This document shows, one piece after another, positions 46,381 to 57,411 of a DNA stretch of 64,000 nt. Each line of letters opens with the position of its first letter. Positions within the stretch are counted from its first letter, which is position 1. The DNA comes from Henckelia pumila (lineage: Eukaryota; Streptophyta; Magnoliopsida; Lamiales; Gesneriaceae). Made by a program: the position numbers and the translations under genes. Location: the NCBI RefSeq assembly GCF_033568475.1, contig NC_133121.1:3038001-3102000 (forward strand), given 5' to 3'. A model generated the notes under the pieces. The model was not told the DNA's origin and did no database searches. It saw only the letters and a list, made by a program, of their open reading frames with translations.

Positions 46381-47439
46381 ATGCCTCCCAGACCGATGAA
46401 CAGACGTGGGGGATCTCCACCTACACCTCCACCTCCACCTCCGCAGAACCCTCTAGTAGCATTGGAGCAGGCCAATGCGAATATGATGGCAGGGATTACT
46501 GCTCTGTTAGAGCAGCAGGCTACTCGTCTTAGGTTGTCCCATGAGGAGGACGTTGCTGAGAGGTTCCAGAAGAAGGGACCCAAGGAGTTTTTTGGTACCA
46601 CCGATCCTTTGGTGGCTGAGGGGTGGATTCGCTTTCTGGAGTCCATCTTTGCTTATATGGGGATCACAGACGCCGACAGGGTGAACTGTGCGACGTATAT
46701 GCTGAGGGGAGACGCAGCTCTAAGGTGGGAGGGTGCTGCCAGGGGAGTTCACCTTCCTACACTGTCTTGGGCAGAGTTCAGGCGTATCTTCTACGCCAAG
46801 TACTTTATTGAGGATGTGCGCAGTCGCATGATCCGGGAGTTTATGAGTCTCCGTCAGGGGGACAAGTCAGTAGTTGAGTACGTGAGACAGTTCGAGAGGG
46901 GCTGTCGCTTTGTGCCTCTGAATTCAGACAGTCCACCGGAGAAGTTGAGGCAGTTTGTGGAGGGATTGAAGGCGGATATCAAGCATGATGTTCGCATGGC
47001 AGACGTCCTTACTTATGAGTCTGCAGTTAGTAGAGCCTTGCGTTCCGAGGAGGGTCGGAGAGAGATCCAGAGGGAGCAGCAGGGTAATAGGCAGTTTCAG
47101 GCTGGGTATCAGCGACCACCTTCGCAGCCTCCTGCGAAGAAGCAGTTTACTGGGCCGGCTAAGGGCCCGAATCCACAGCAGAGGCCGCAGCAGCAGAGGC
47201 CACAGCAGCAGAGGGGCGGGACCCCTAATGCCATAGGTTTTTCTACTTGCCCGAAGTGTCAGAAGATGCATTCGGGACCTTGTCTATTGGGAGCAGGAGT
47301 TTGCTATCACTGTAGGGAGCCAGGACATCAGATAGCTAACTACCCAAGGAAGAAGAACACTGCTGGTAGAGTGTTCGTCATGCAGGCTGAGGAGGTAGAT
47401 CCAGACACCTCCCTGATCACCGGTATATCTTACCCCTAG
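46381..47439 (+). pseudogene. gypsy A gag
   Basis: The ATG at 46381 gives MPPRPMNRRGGSPP and a Pro-rich start. The retrotransposon-gag domain follows (EDVAERFQKKGPKEFFGTTD, VEGWIRFLES-like, AEFRRIFYAKYF, REFMSLRQGDKSVVEYVRQF). Then come a Gln/Pro-rich basic linker and a CCHC knuckle, CYHCREPGHQIANY, whose last Cys is Tyr (TAC at 47341-47343). The family form, in element B, is intact. The exon probably ends at 47422 at a GT donor; without splicing the frame stops at TAG 47437-47439. Confidence 0.85.
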
Positions 47440-47626
47440 CATTTTAATAATTTTCCTTTGGTTAAAATTTCGTCTTTATTTTGGAATTGTTGTTATTTGG
47501 GTTATTTAACTGCATGTTAGAATAAAAATCATGTTTCTACCTGTGATTAGAATTAAGGGTTATTAGTGACTCGTTGGGGAAAAGTTTAGTAGTGGTATGA
47601 AATTGTTGGGAATTTTTTGCGTGCAG
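47423..47626 (+). other. putative gag-protease intron of gypsy A
   Basis: 204 nt with GTATAT donor and TTTTTTGCGTGCAG acceptor. It is T-rich and includes the in-frame TAG at 47437. Removal joins LITG to [20 protein letters not shown] in the same frame, which resembles the uninterrupted family consensus at this junction. Element B has an equivalent 195-nt interval. Confidence 0.6.
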
Positions 47627-50600
47627 GGAGAATCCTAGTTGGAGGTAACTCCACATTTGCGTTGCTAGATTCAGGGGCTACGCATTCGTTTATCTCCCTG
47701 GAGTTTATCAGGCGGATAAGCATCACACCTGAGAGTATTGACAGTGGGTATGATGTTACTATGCCGTCAGGACAGATTATTTCTACCTCGAAGGTCATTC
47801 GAGATTTGGAGTTGGAGCTTCAGGGACACTCCATTCGAGCAGATGTGGTGGTTTTGCCTTTGAGTGGTTTTGATCTGATTTTGGGTATGGACTGGTTGAC
47901 AGTCAATGAAGCTTCGATTGATTTTCGTCGGAGATCAGTGTCAGTGAGGCCATCAGTAGGTGACCCGTTCACTTTTCATGCATCTCAGAGCAGTGATATT
48001 CCTCAGGTGATATCTCTCATTCAGGCGAGGAAGTTGTTGAGATGTGGTTGCCAGGAGTTTCTAGCCAGCATTGTCATGGCCTCAGAACCATCTAGCAGAT
48101 CATTATCAGAGATAGAAGTGGTTCGTGATTTTCCGGATGTCTTTTCGGAGGATGTTGCAGGAATTCCACCAGTGAGAGATGTGGAGTTCAGCATCGACTT
48201 GGTGCCAGACACCGTGCCTATCTCCAAGGCACCGTACAGACTTGCTCCTACCGAGATGAAAGAGTTGAAGGAGCAGATTCAGGAGCTATTAGAGAAAGGC
48301 TTTGTTCGTCCTAGCTTTTCTCCATGGGAAGCTCCGGTGTTATTTGTGAAGAAGAAGGATGGTAGTATGAGATTGTGTATCGATTATCGAGAGCTCAACA
48401 GGGTCACAGTGAAGAATAAGTATCCACTGCCGAGGATAGAGGATTTATTTGACCAGTTGCAGGGAGCTTCAGTGTTCTCCAAGATCGATCTGCGATCTGG
48501 TTATCATCAGCTACGAGTTAGAGAGGCAGATGTGTCCAAGACTGCTTTCCGGACACGGTATGGGCATTACGAGTTCCTAGTGATGCCATTTGGGATGACC
48601 AATGCTCCAGCGGTTTTCATGGATCTCATGAACCGAGTTTTTCAGCCGTATCTAGATCAGTTCATCATAGTCTTTATTGATGATATCTTGATCTACTCTA
48701 GGAGCATTGAGGAACATAGACAGCATCTACAGACAACCTTGCAGACCTTGAGGGAGCATCGTTTGTATGCCAAGTTCAGCAAGTGCGAGTTTTGGCTTGA
48801 GCAGGTGGCATTTCTTGGCCACATTATTTCGAGAGATGGGATTGCAGTGGATCAGTCTAAGGTTGAGGCAGTGCAGAACTGGGGCATTCCGAAGAATGCT
48901 TCAGAGATTCGCAGTTTCTTGGGTTTGGCAGGATACTATAGGAAGTTCATCAAGGGTTTTTCCTCTATTGCAGTACCCTTGACTTCCTTAACCAAGAAGA
49001 ATGCGAAGTTTATCTGGAGTTTAGACTGTCAGAGGAGCTTCGATCAGCTGAAGGAAGCACTCACTACTGCATCGGTGTTAGCAGTGACAGTACCACACGA
49101 GGAGTTAGTGGTGTACACCGACGCGTCTAAGCTGGGTTTAGGCGCAGTACTTATGCAGTGTGACAAGGTTATTACGTATGCGTCGAGGCAGCTGAAGGTT
49201 CATGAGCAGAATTACCCGACGCATGACTTGGAGTTAGCAGCAGTGGTTTTCGCTTTGAAAATCTGGAGGCACTATCTGTATGGCGAGAAGTGCAAGATTT
49301 TCACAGACCACAAGAGTCTCAAGTACTTCTTCACACAGAAGGAGTTGAACATGAGACAGCACCGATGGTTGGAGTTGGTGAAAGATTATGACTGTGACAT
49401 TAGCTACCATCCGGGTAAAGCTAATGTAGTAGCAGATGCTTTGAGTCGGAAGTCGTTAGTAGTCTCATGTTTGACCGTACAGTTACCACTACGGGGCGAG
49501 ATTCAGAGATTTGACTTGGAGTGTTATCCGAGTGGTCGCGCACCGAGCTTGTCAGTGTTGACGGTGCAGCCAGTTCTATGAGATCGGATCAGGGATGGAC
49601 AGTCTACTGATGAGGAGTTGCAGCGATGGAGACAGAGAGATGAGGCTAGGGGTAACCTCTTGTATACAGTAGTGGATGGTATCGTTCAGTACCGTGGTAG
49701 GATGTGGGTACCAAATGTCGATCAGTTGAGAGCTGAGATTTTAGCAGAGGCTCACACATATCCGTACTCCATTCACCCCGAAAGTACGAAGATGTACAAA
49801 TATTTGCAGCTATTGTATTGGTGGCCCAGGATGAAGAGTGACATCGAAAGAGTGGTGTCAGAGTGCTTGACTTATCAGCAAGTCAAGGCAGAGCATCAAC
49901 GTCCAGCAGGACTTCTTAGACCTCTTCCTATTCCGGAATGGAAATGAGAAAATATTACGATGGACTTTGTGGTTGGCTTACCGAGGAGTGCCAGAGGTTG
50001 CACAACGATTTGGGTGATTGTTGATAGACTCACCAAGTCAGCTCATTTCTTACCGGTGAGGACTACCTACTCATTGGCACGGTATGCAGAGCTTTACATC
50101 AAGGAGATTGTTAGACTGCATGGCATACCAGTGTCGATTGCGTCAGACAGAGATCCGAGATTCACATCTGCGTTTTGAAAGAGTCTGCACACAGCATTGG
50201 GGACTAGGCTTTTGTTCAGCACAACATTCCATCCCCAGACAGATGGTCAGTCTGAGAGGGTGATCCAGGTTCTCGAGGATCTTCTGAGAGCTTGTGTCAT
50301 TGATTTTCGGGGCTCTTGGGAGACTAGACTGCCATTAGTGGAGTTTACCTATAACAACAGTTTTCAGTCGTCTATAGGTATGGCTCCTTATGCAGCATTG
50401 TATGGGTGGAGATGCAGATCTCCTGTGCATTGGGATGAGGTTGGTGAGCGGATTTTACTGGGTCCTGAGATTGTGCAGCAGACAGCTAACATTGTGACTC
50501 AGATTCGAGATCGGATGAGGACTGCTCAGAGTCGTCAGAAGAGTTATGCAGATGCCAAACGACGAGATTTGGAGTTCGCTGTAGGTGATCACGTATTCCT

Positions 50601-51000
50601 GAAGGTGTCACCTATGAAGGGAGTAGTGCGTTTTGGCCGGAGAGGCAAGCTTAATCCGAGGTATATAGGGCCATTCGAGATCTTGGAGAGAGTTGGCACG
50701 TTGGCCTACCGTTTAGCTCTACCACCAGGGCTAGCGGCAGTGCACAACGTTTTCCATGTATCCATGCTTCGGAGATATGTCTCTAACCCGTCGCATGTGT
50801 TGGATTTCGAGCCCTTGCAGTTGCCACCAGATCTAGTGTATGAGGAGAGGCCAGTGCGGATCTTGGCTAGGGAGGAGCGGAGGCTTAGGACGCGGGTCAT
50901 ACCGATGGTCAGAGTCCAGTGGCTGAATCACTCAGAGGAGGAAGCTACTTGGGAAACCGAGGCAGACATGAGGACTCGCTACCCGGAGTTGTTCGGGTAA
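47627..51000 (+). pseudogene. gypsy A pol: protease, RT, RNase H, integrase, chromodomain-like end
   Basis: Protease [14 protein letters not shown] with [20 protein letters not shown] and FIDDILIYS, RNase [15 protein letters not shown], and the integrase zinc region, core and C-terminal chromodomain-like segment ending ELFG (stop TAA 50998-51000). Three in-frame TGA codons break it: 49579-49581 (CGA in B), 49945-49947 (TGG in B) and 50176-50178 (TGG in B). The HHCC zinc motif reads CLTYQQ instead of CLTCQQ (Tyr codon at 49873-49875). The first integrase Asp (MDFVVGLP) is present. No frameshift. Confidence 0.92.
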
Positions 51001-51030
51001 GTACTTTAAATTTCGAGGACGAAATTCAAT

Positions 51031-51046
51031 TTAAGGGGGGGAGAAT
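51031..51046 (+). other. polypurine tract of gypsy A
   Basis: TTAAGGGGGGGAGAAT just before the 3' LTR, following the TTTCGAGGACGAAATTC block typical of plant Tekay/Del elements. Confidence 0.85.
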
Positions 51047-53671
51047 TGTAACACCCGGTATTTTAAATACGTAAATTCGCATGCATAATTAGGATATTTA
51101 ATTATTTAAATTTGTGATTTATGGGTTAAATAATTATGTGAATTATTTGTGCATGATTTAATTTATTTTTTTAAGCATTTAACCCATAATTAGTGATTTT
51201 ACGATTTTTAGTATTTTAGTTGTTTTGATCGCGTAGACGGGACCGTGGACGGACGAGATGACAACTTTCTAGCCAATTTATTCCATGAGCATTTTTAGAG
51301 CCCAAAAATATTATTTTGAGTTTTATTACCTCAAAATTTTTAGTATTTAATTTTATATAATTTTAGGAGTCCATTTTTATCTAAATTTAGCCATTTTAAT
51401 GACTTTTAATTATTTTTCAAATTCCCTTAAATTGTAATTTCGGGATTTTAAATTGAGTTATCAGATTTTAACTTTTATTTGAAAGTTTAAGTTGTATATT
51501 TTTATATTTAAAACCTTTTATCTATATTTAATTAACCTATATTTTAATTAAAACAAAAACAAAACCTAATCTACCCAAACCCCACGTTATTTTCCATCAG
51601 CCGCCACCCCACCCCATATCCATCATCTTCTTCCTCGAACCACAGCCAAGGAGGTTCCATAGCCGAATTTCTTCGAAGTTTCAAGGTTGCTCGTCGTCCC
51701 GTCGTCCCGGAATCGTTTTACACGTTGCTTTCTCTTCAACTTCAGTGCAAGGCATGATTCTTTCCTTATTTTCGTGCCTATCAGTTATTTTAGTGTGTGT
51801 ATTGTGTATGCATCAAAAACTTTCAAGAATTTTCAGAAAAGAGGGTCGAGTTATTTGTTGAAGCTTGTTTACATGTATACTCATTCATCTCACGTTTTTT
51901 TTAAGGACATGGTGGGTTCTAGCTGCTGGTTACGGTTGGTAAGGGGTCTAGGATGGGTCTAGGCTCGAGTGGCTCTAGCCAAACGAGCCCAGACTTGGAG
52001 TTAAAAGGGATCGGCCAAGAAGAGACGCAGATTAGGGCTTCGTGGAAGGGGGCTTGGGTTCGGTGGCTCAGGGTGCATGGGGTCTGGGCATGGGCTAGGT
52101 TCAAACCGCCCAGACATGGGCTACGTCTGGGCGGCGGGGCTCCGGCCAGGGGCGGCCGAAGCAGGGCGGCAGCAGCCCTGGAAGGGTTGCTGCTCGCGGC
52201 CGCGGGCTGCAGGGAAGAGGGGGGGTTCGGGTTTAGGGTTAGGGTTGGTTCCGGGTCGGGTTTATGGCCTGGGTCGGGTCAGTAGGGTAGTGGGTCGGGT
52301 TAGGTTGGTTCGGGTCCGGGTTGGTGGGCCGGGCTCGAGTCTTTTTAATTTTAAAGTATTTTATGATTTAATGGGTTTTTGGGCCAATTAATTAGAAATA
52401 AAATGAATTGGGTTCCATTTAAATTCTTTTGGGCTTAATTAATTTAATTAAGTGAACCCACTAATTTTTATGGGCTTTAGGGCCCATGGAAGTTATTGGA
52501 TCAGTCTTTGGGCTATTGGGTCAGATTAAGTTGTTATTGGGCCTAGAATGTTTTAATGGGCATTAATTATTTAATTGGGCTTAGAATAATTTTTATTGGG
52601 CTTAAGTATGTTATTGGGTCAGTCTCAGTGTTAATGAGCCAGATTTAAGTAAATGGGCTTGAGTGTTTAGGGCCAGCAGTCCAGTACAATTCATGAGAAA
52701 TTGCATGTGTCCTGATTATATATTTAATTATTTTTATGCATTGAAGTTATTTTAATATGTATATGTTAGTATGAAATTAAATTAAATATATATGAAGGAC
52801 ACACATTTTATTTAAGTACATGCATTCATGAAATAATTTTATATGATTAAATGTTTAAGGTTGAGTAATAAGAAAATATTTTATGTTGGAAGTTGAAGTA
52901 GTGTGACAATTTGAGATTTGAGGGGGATTCGTCCCCATATGTGAACTATTGAAGGGCAGTTTACTGCCAATTTAAGAGGTGATTCGTCACCGCCACGTAC
53001 GTTGATTTCCACGCTGATCAATATTTAATGTATGATTTAAGGTTACACTACGGATACAACCATGCAATGTTAGAAAATAATTTCTCAACAATATTTATGG
53101 ATTATGTTATTCAAGTTAATTTAAGTTATGATATGTTATGATATTTTTAAGCATGCTCATTCATGTATACGTTATGTATTAGTATTAAATTGATTTAAAT
53201 TATTTTAAATCTTTGGTATGTTAGCATGTTGGGCCTCTAGGCTCACTACACTGGTATGATGCAGGTGAGTACGTAGAGGAGGATGTAGCTCCTACCGGCG
53301 GCGAGGACATATGAGCGGACATGCAGTGACCTCGTGACCGTGATAGATGTCTGAGTCGTTATGCATGTTTTGAATATTTTTAGTATGTTACATTTTTAAG
53401 TATTTTTCAGTGGTTGGGTTTTGGAATGTTATTTTTAAATATTTTTAGTGCATGCAGTTTTTAATTATTTTCTCATGACCAGTATTTTAATTAAATGTAG
53501 ACTCAGATATTTATTCTATTAAAGAATGCATTTTTATTTAAGTTATTTCTTTATTTATTTATTTTTAAATCTTTTTATTCTGTGCATATATGTAAATATT
53601 TTATTTAGTAAGTAAAAAAAAAAAAAAATTCCGCATATTTATTTATTAATTATAGAGTTAGAGTTGTTTCA
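51047..53671 (+). repeat. gypsy A 3' LTR
   Basis: 2625 bp, a close copy of the 5' LTR. It ends GAGTTGTTTCA, followed by the target duplicate TATAC. Confidence 0.93.
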
Positions 53672-53676
53672 TATAC

Positions 53677-56600
53677 CTTTATAAACTAGAGTACCTTTTT
53701 TGAAAGTGGGAAGATGGAAAGGTATGAGAAATTAAATTGCATGTTTGATGATCATTAAGATAGTCAGTTAGGAATCATTAGGGCAATATGTCGAAAAGAT
53801 ATAACTACAGTTAAGAATCACCTTAAGAATATTGAAAATGATGTTTGTCAAGAATGAAAGGGTGAATTTTGTACGTTCTTGACAACTTCACTTTCAATGA
53901 GGTATAAAGATAAATGATTAAGGATACAGTAAGTTGCAGATATAGCACTTCAAAAGAAACAACAAAAGAAACCGAGTTAATCGAAAAATAATAGTTGTTT
54001 CTTCTGTAGAGCTAAAAGGCTTATGAAAATAAAGTTTCTAAATTTGGTTTATTTTAAGGTTAATTTATCTTTGATGTCACATATGATGGATAGATTTTGG
54101 TGCTATCATCAGTGTGTCTATGCGGAGTTATTATTATTATTGCTAAAGTTCAAATGATGATGAAAGATTCATCGGTGTACAATGGCAAAACAGTTAAAGT
54201 TGAAATAATTAAAAATTTTAGATTATTGTTAAAACTTGAGTTTTATTTGAATCGGAATGAAACATTTATTGTACCGACTTTCAGGCGGAATAATTTTTAT
54301 TTCTATTTTGGGCAAATTCGGTTTATATTGCTCATTTGGAAATGAAAATTTAGGTTGTTTCATGATTCAAAATTGGTTGGCTCTGATTTTTCATCTCGTT
54401 ACAATAATCTTTCTTCGGTTGATACAATTGTTTTATTTAATGAGTCCCTGCAATTAAATTTAAAAGTCTCAAAGATAAAATTCCAGTAATGAGAATTCAG
54501 TTACGTCGTGACATGAGATATTATGTTATATCTCCGGATGGAGAATAAAAAAACTTATGTATGACGAAATTCTCAATCCTTTAAATTTAACATATTTTGA
54601 TATTTGTGTTAAATATATAAAGGAAAAACAAACAAATTAAAGGAGATTTGAAGCCAACAAGAATTTGGATGTCTATGGACTTATAAATATGGATATTAGT
54701 GGGTCTTCCAAATGGTTTTTTTTGGAATGATCAACAATAATTTATATTGTTCATAGATGATTATTTTAGATATGACTTTTATATCTCATTTATGGAAAAA
54801 CAATAATGACTGCAACATATATCCTTAACAAAGTTTGATTGAAGTGATTCTTAAAGATCTAAGGGGTGAAAGTTTTAAGGTCCCATAATTAATTTTATTT
54901 TCAGTTAGGAAAATGTTTGGTTTTTGAGGATGTCGAGTTTGTGGGGGGAGATAAAGTTTGAAAATTGTCTTTAAGAAAGAATATTTTAATATTCTTACAG
55001 GTGTTATTGACATTGATCAAAATTATATTTTTGACTTTGTTCAAAAACATAATACGGTAAGACAATTTAGGTAAATCTCTCATTCAATAAATATTTTAAA
55101 AGAACAAACTCTTACATCTCAATAACCTTGTCATTATGGAGTTCCACTCGAGAGAGAAGAAATACAGTCTTAGGTAATTTTATTGTATTTCTCTAAGAGA
55201 ATAAGGTCAACATTGACATGATGAAGTCATAAAAATTCTAACTCTCGAAATGGATTGATGTCAATATAAAAACATAAAATCTATTAAAGACAATGACATT
55301 TGATATCTTGTCTCATTGCCTAAAGTGTGAAGTTCATTGGTTCTAAATGGATATTTAAAACCATGAGCACTCAAAAGGTAGTGTGGAAAGATATAAGGTT
55401 CGTCTTGTCATTAATGAGGTTTTACACAGTAAGATGATATAATTGTAAAGGTCTTTCTCTTTGGGTTATTTGAAAGACTCTTCAGGAATATATTGACATA
55501 GTACTGAATTTTAATTAATAAATGATATTTTTATATTTCATCATGTGATCATCTCCTTCGGTTTGAGATGAATTTGGTCGATGATTGTATATATCATAAG
55601 GTCTGTGGGAGTAAATATTTTTCTGGTTTTCTATGTAATGATAGCCTGCTCGCTTGTGACGATATAGATATGTTGCATGAAACCAAGAGATTTCTAGCTA
55701 AGAATTTTGAGATGAATGATCTTGGTGATGCATCTTTTGTACTGGGTATCCAGATACATTGGGATCGCTTTCGATGTATTCTTGGATTATCACAGAAAAG
55801 CTATATCGAAAAAGTTGTAAAGCGATATGGGATGCAAAATTGTAAACCAGTTGATACCCTAAGTTGAGGAAGACAATTTAGTCTCAACCAGTGCTCAAAT
55901 AATGATTTAAAGAAAAAAAATACAAAAGATTCTTTATGACTTAGCAGTAGAGAATCTAATGTATTGTTAAGGTATATACACGTAAAGCTTTTATATACGT
56001 GACTGAGATGTTGGACAAATATTTAAATAATTCAGGAGTAGACTATTGAAAGATAGTCAATTATGTATTATGGAATTTACAAAAAATAAAAGGAATTATA
56101 TGCTCATATATCAGAGTTCAGATCGATTTTGAGATCATTTGGTATACTGACTCTGATTTAAGGGATGCCTAGATAGTGTGAAAACTATGTTGGACTATTT
56201 AAATCTGCTGCCAAAAGGTGTCATCTCACAAAAGAGTACTAAAAAGTCACTTGTTATAGTCTCTTTTGTCATGAAAGTAGATTTTATAGTGTGTTACAAG
56301 TAGGGGTATAATCGAGTCGAGCCGAGTCGAGTAGCACACTACTCGAGCTCGAGCTCGAAAATCATATATAATTATATATAAATATATATAAATAAAAAAT
56401 TATATGAATAAATAAATAAATAAAATATTATATAAATTATATTTTTATATATATTTATATTATATTTTATATTTATATGTGTTATCGAGTAGCTCGCGAG
56501 CTACTCGACCACATATATTTCGAGCTCGAGCTCGAGCTCGATTGCATGTTTTCGAGTTCGAGCTCGAGCTCGGTCAAATCGAGCTCGAGTTGAGTTTTGA

Positions 56601-57258
56601 TCGAGCTACTCACAAGTAGTTCGGCTCGTTTGCACCCCTAGTTATAAGGCATCCAATCATGTTTCTGATTATTGAAGTAAGAGTTCAGAGTGAATAATGT
56701 CTATAAAGAACATCGGTACAAACTCCATGATTGTGGATCCATTTGTTAAGGGACTATCACCCAAAAGGTTTTGTTTGCACATTATTTGTACGAGTGTTTT
56801 GTCAATAAAAAATATTCAGTTTCAGTGGGAGTTTGTAATTTTAAATGCTTTTATAGACATGTTCGGTTATTCGGTTTTTTGGTTTATGGATACATAAGGA
56901 AAAGTTATTTCTGCAGAAATAAAGGTTTTGATTTATTCACACTCTGACTCTATTACGGTTGATCTCACTAAAGTTTAAGGGTGGACCAGTTGGAAATAGA
57001 CATGTTAAGATCACGTTACATGAAATTTCCATGCTACACATCCACATTATAATCCATGTCGTTCAGTTATCTGGCACATGTGACCATTGATGGGTCGAGT
57101 TACGATAAATGTGACAAAAGCCTCTTTGATCCTATGTTAGTATGATTGATGGACCGGATTAGCAGTAGATACATTTCGGTAATGACAGCAAAGTTGATCT
57201 CATTTGGTTATTTTGCAAAACATAATTATAAAGTTTCACATATAGCCCAGTGGGAGAT
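53677..57258 (+). pseudogene. decayed pol of copia element C
   Basis: Fragments in shifting frames. A protease/pre-integrase remnant lies around 54090-54440 (FIVPTFRRNNFYFYFGQIRF and similar). A clear RT segment runs 55568-55867: NLVDDCIYHKVCGSKYFSGF, then HETKRFLAKNFEMNDLGDAS, VLGIQIHWDRFRC and LSQKSYIEKVVKRYGM. The catalytic YVDD is replaced by CNDS. An RNase H/C-terminal remnant lies near 56240-56290 and 56697-56770 (IGTNSMIVDPFVKGLSP). A hAT-like element interrupts the RNase H part. The PPT GTGGGAGAT precedes the 3' LTR at 57259. Confidence 0.75.
56301..56640. mobile_element. hAT-like non-autonomous element with 8-bp TSD
   Basis: Ends TAGGGGTATAATCGAG... and ...CTCGTTTGCACCCCTA, with the 8-bp direct repeat GTTACAAG (56293-56300) and GTTATAAG (56641-56648), one mismatch. 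The inside is made of CGAGCTCGAG units around an AT-rich core, as in 17391-17828. An 8-bp duplication and TAGGGGTG-type ends fit hAT. It sits in the RNase H remnant of copia element C. Confidence 0.65.
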
Positions 57259-57411
57259 TGTTGGATTATAAATCCAACGTTGGGCTTATATGTAAATAAT
57301 TATTTATTGTGGACTGTCAAATAAAGTTAGTCCTTAAAAGTGATCTAAATAAAGTTTTGATTTATTTGGGCTTTAATGTATCTAATAGGGTGTGATCTTT
57401 AATGTGTAGAT
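57259..57411 (+). repeat. left part of the 3' LTR of element C
   Basis: TGTTGGATTATAAATCC..., a ~93% match by eye to 41227 onward. It is cut by gypsy B directly after GTGTAGAT, the point that continues ACTAATGGGC in the intact LTR. Confidence 0.85.

Larger units (their letters stand above)
43548..53671 (+). mobile_element. Ty3/gypsy chromovirus element A (Tekay/Del-like)
   Basis: A complete 10.1-kb element on the plus strand with LTRs 43548-46192 and 51047-53671 and the target duplication TATAC at 43543-43547 and 53672-53676. The order gag, protease, RT, RNase H, integrase, then a C-terminal chromodomain-like segment ([20 protein letters not shown]) identifies a chromovirus. PBS near 46195; PPT AAGGGGGGGAG before the 3' LTR, preceded by the typical TTTCGAGGACGAA. 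It is inserted inside copia element C. Several stops and lost cysteines show it is dead. Confidence 0.96.
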
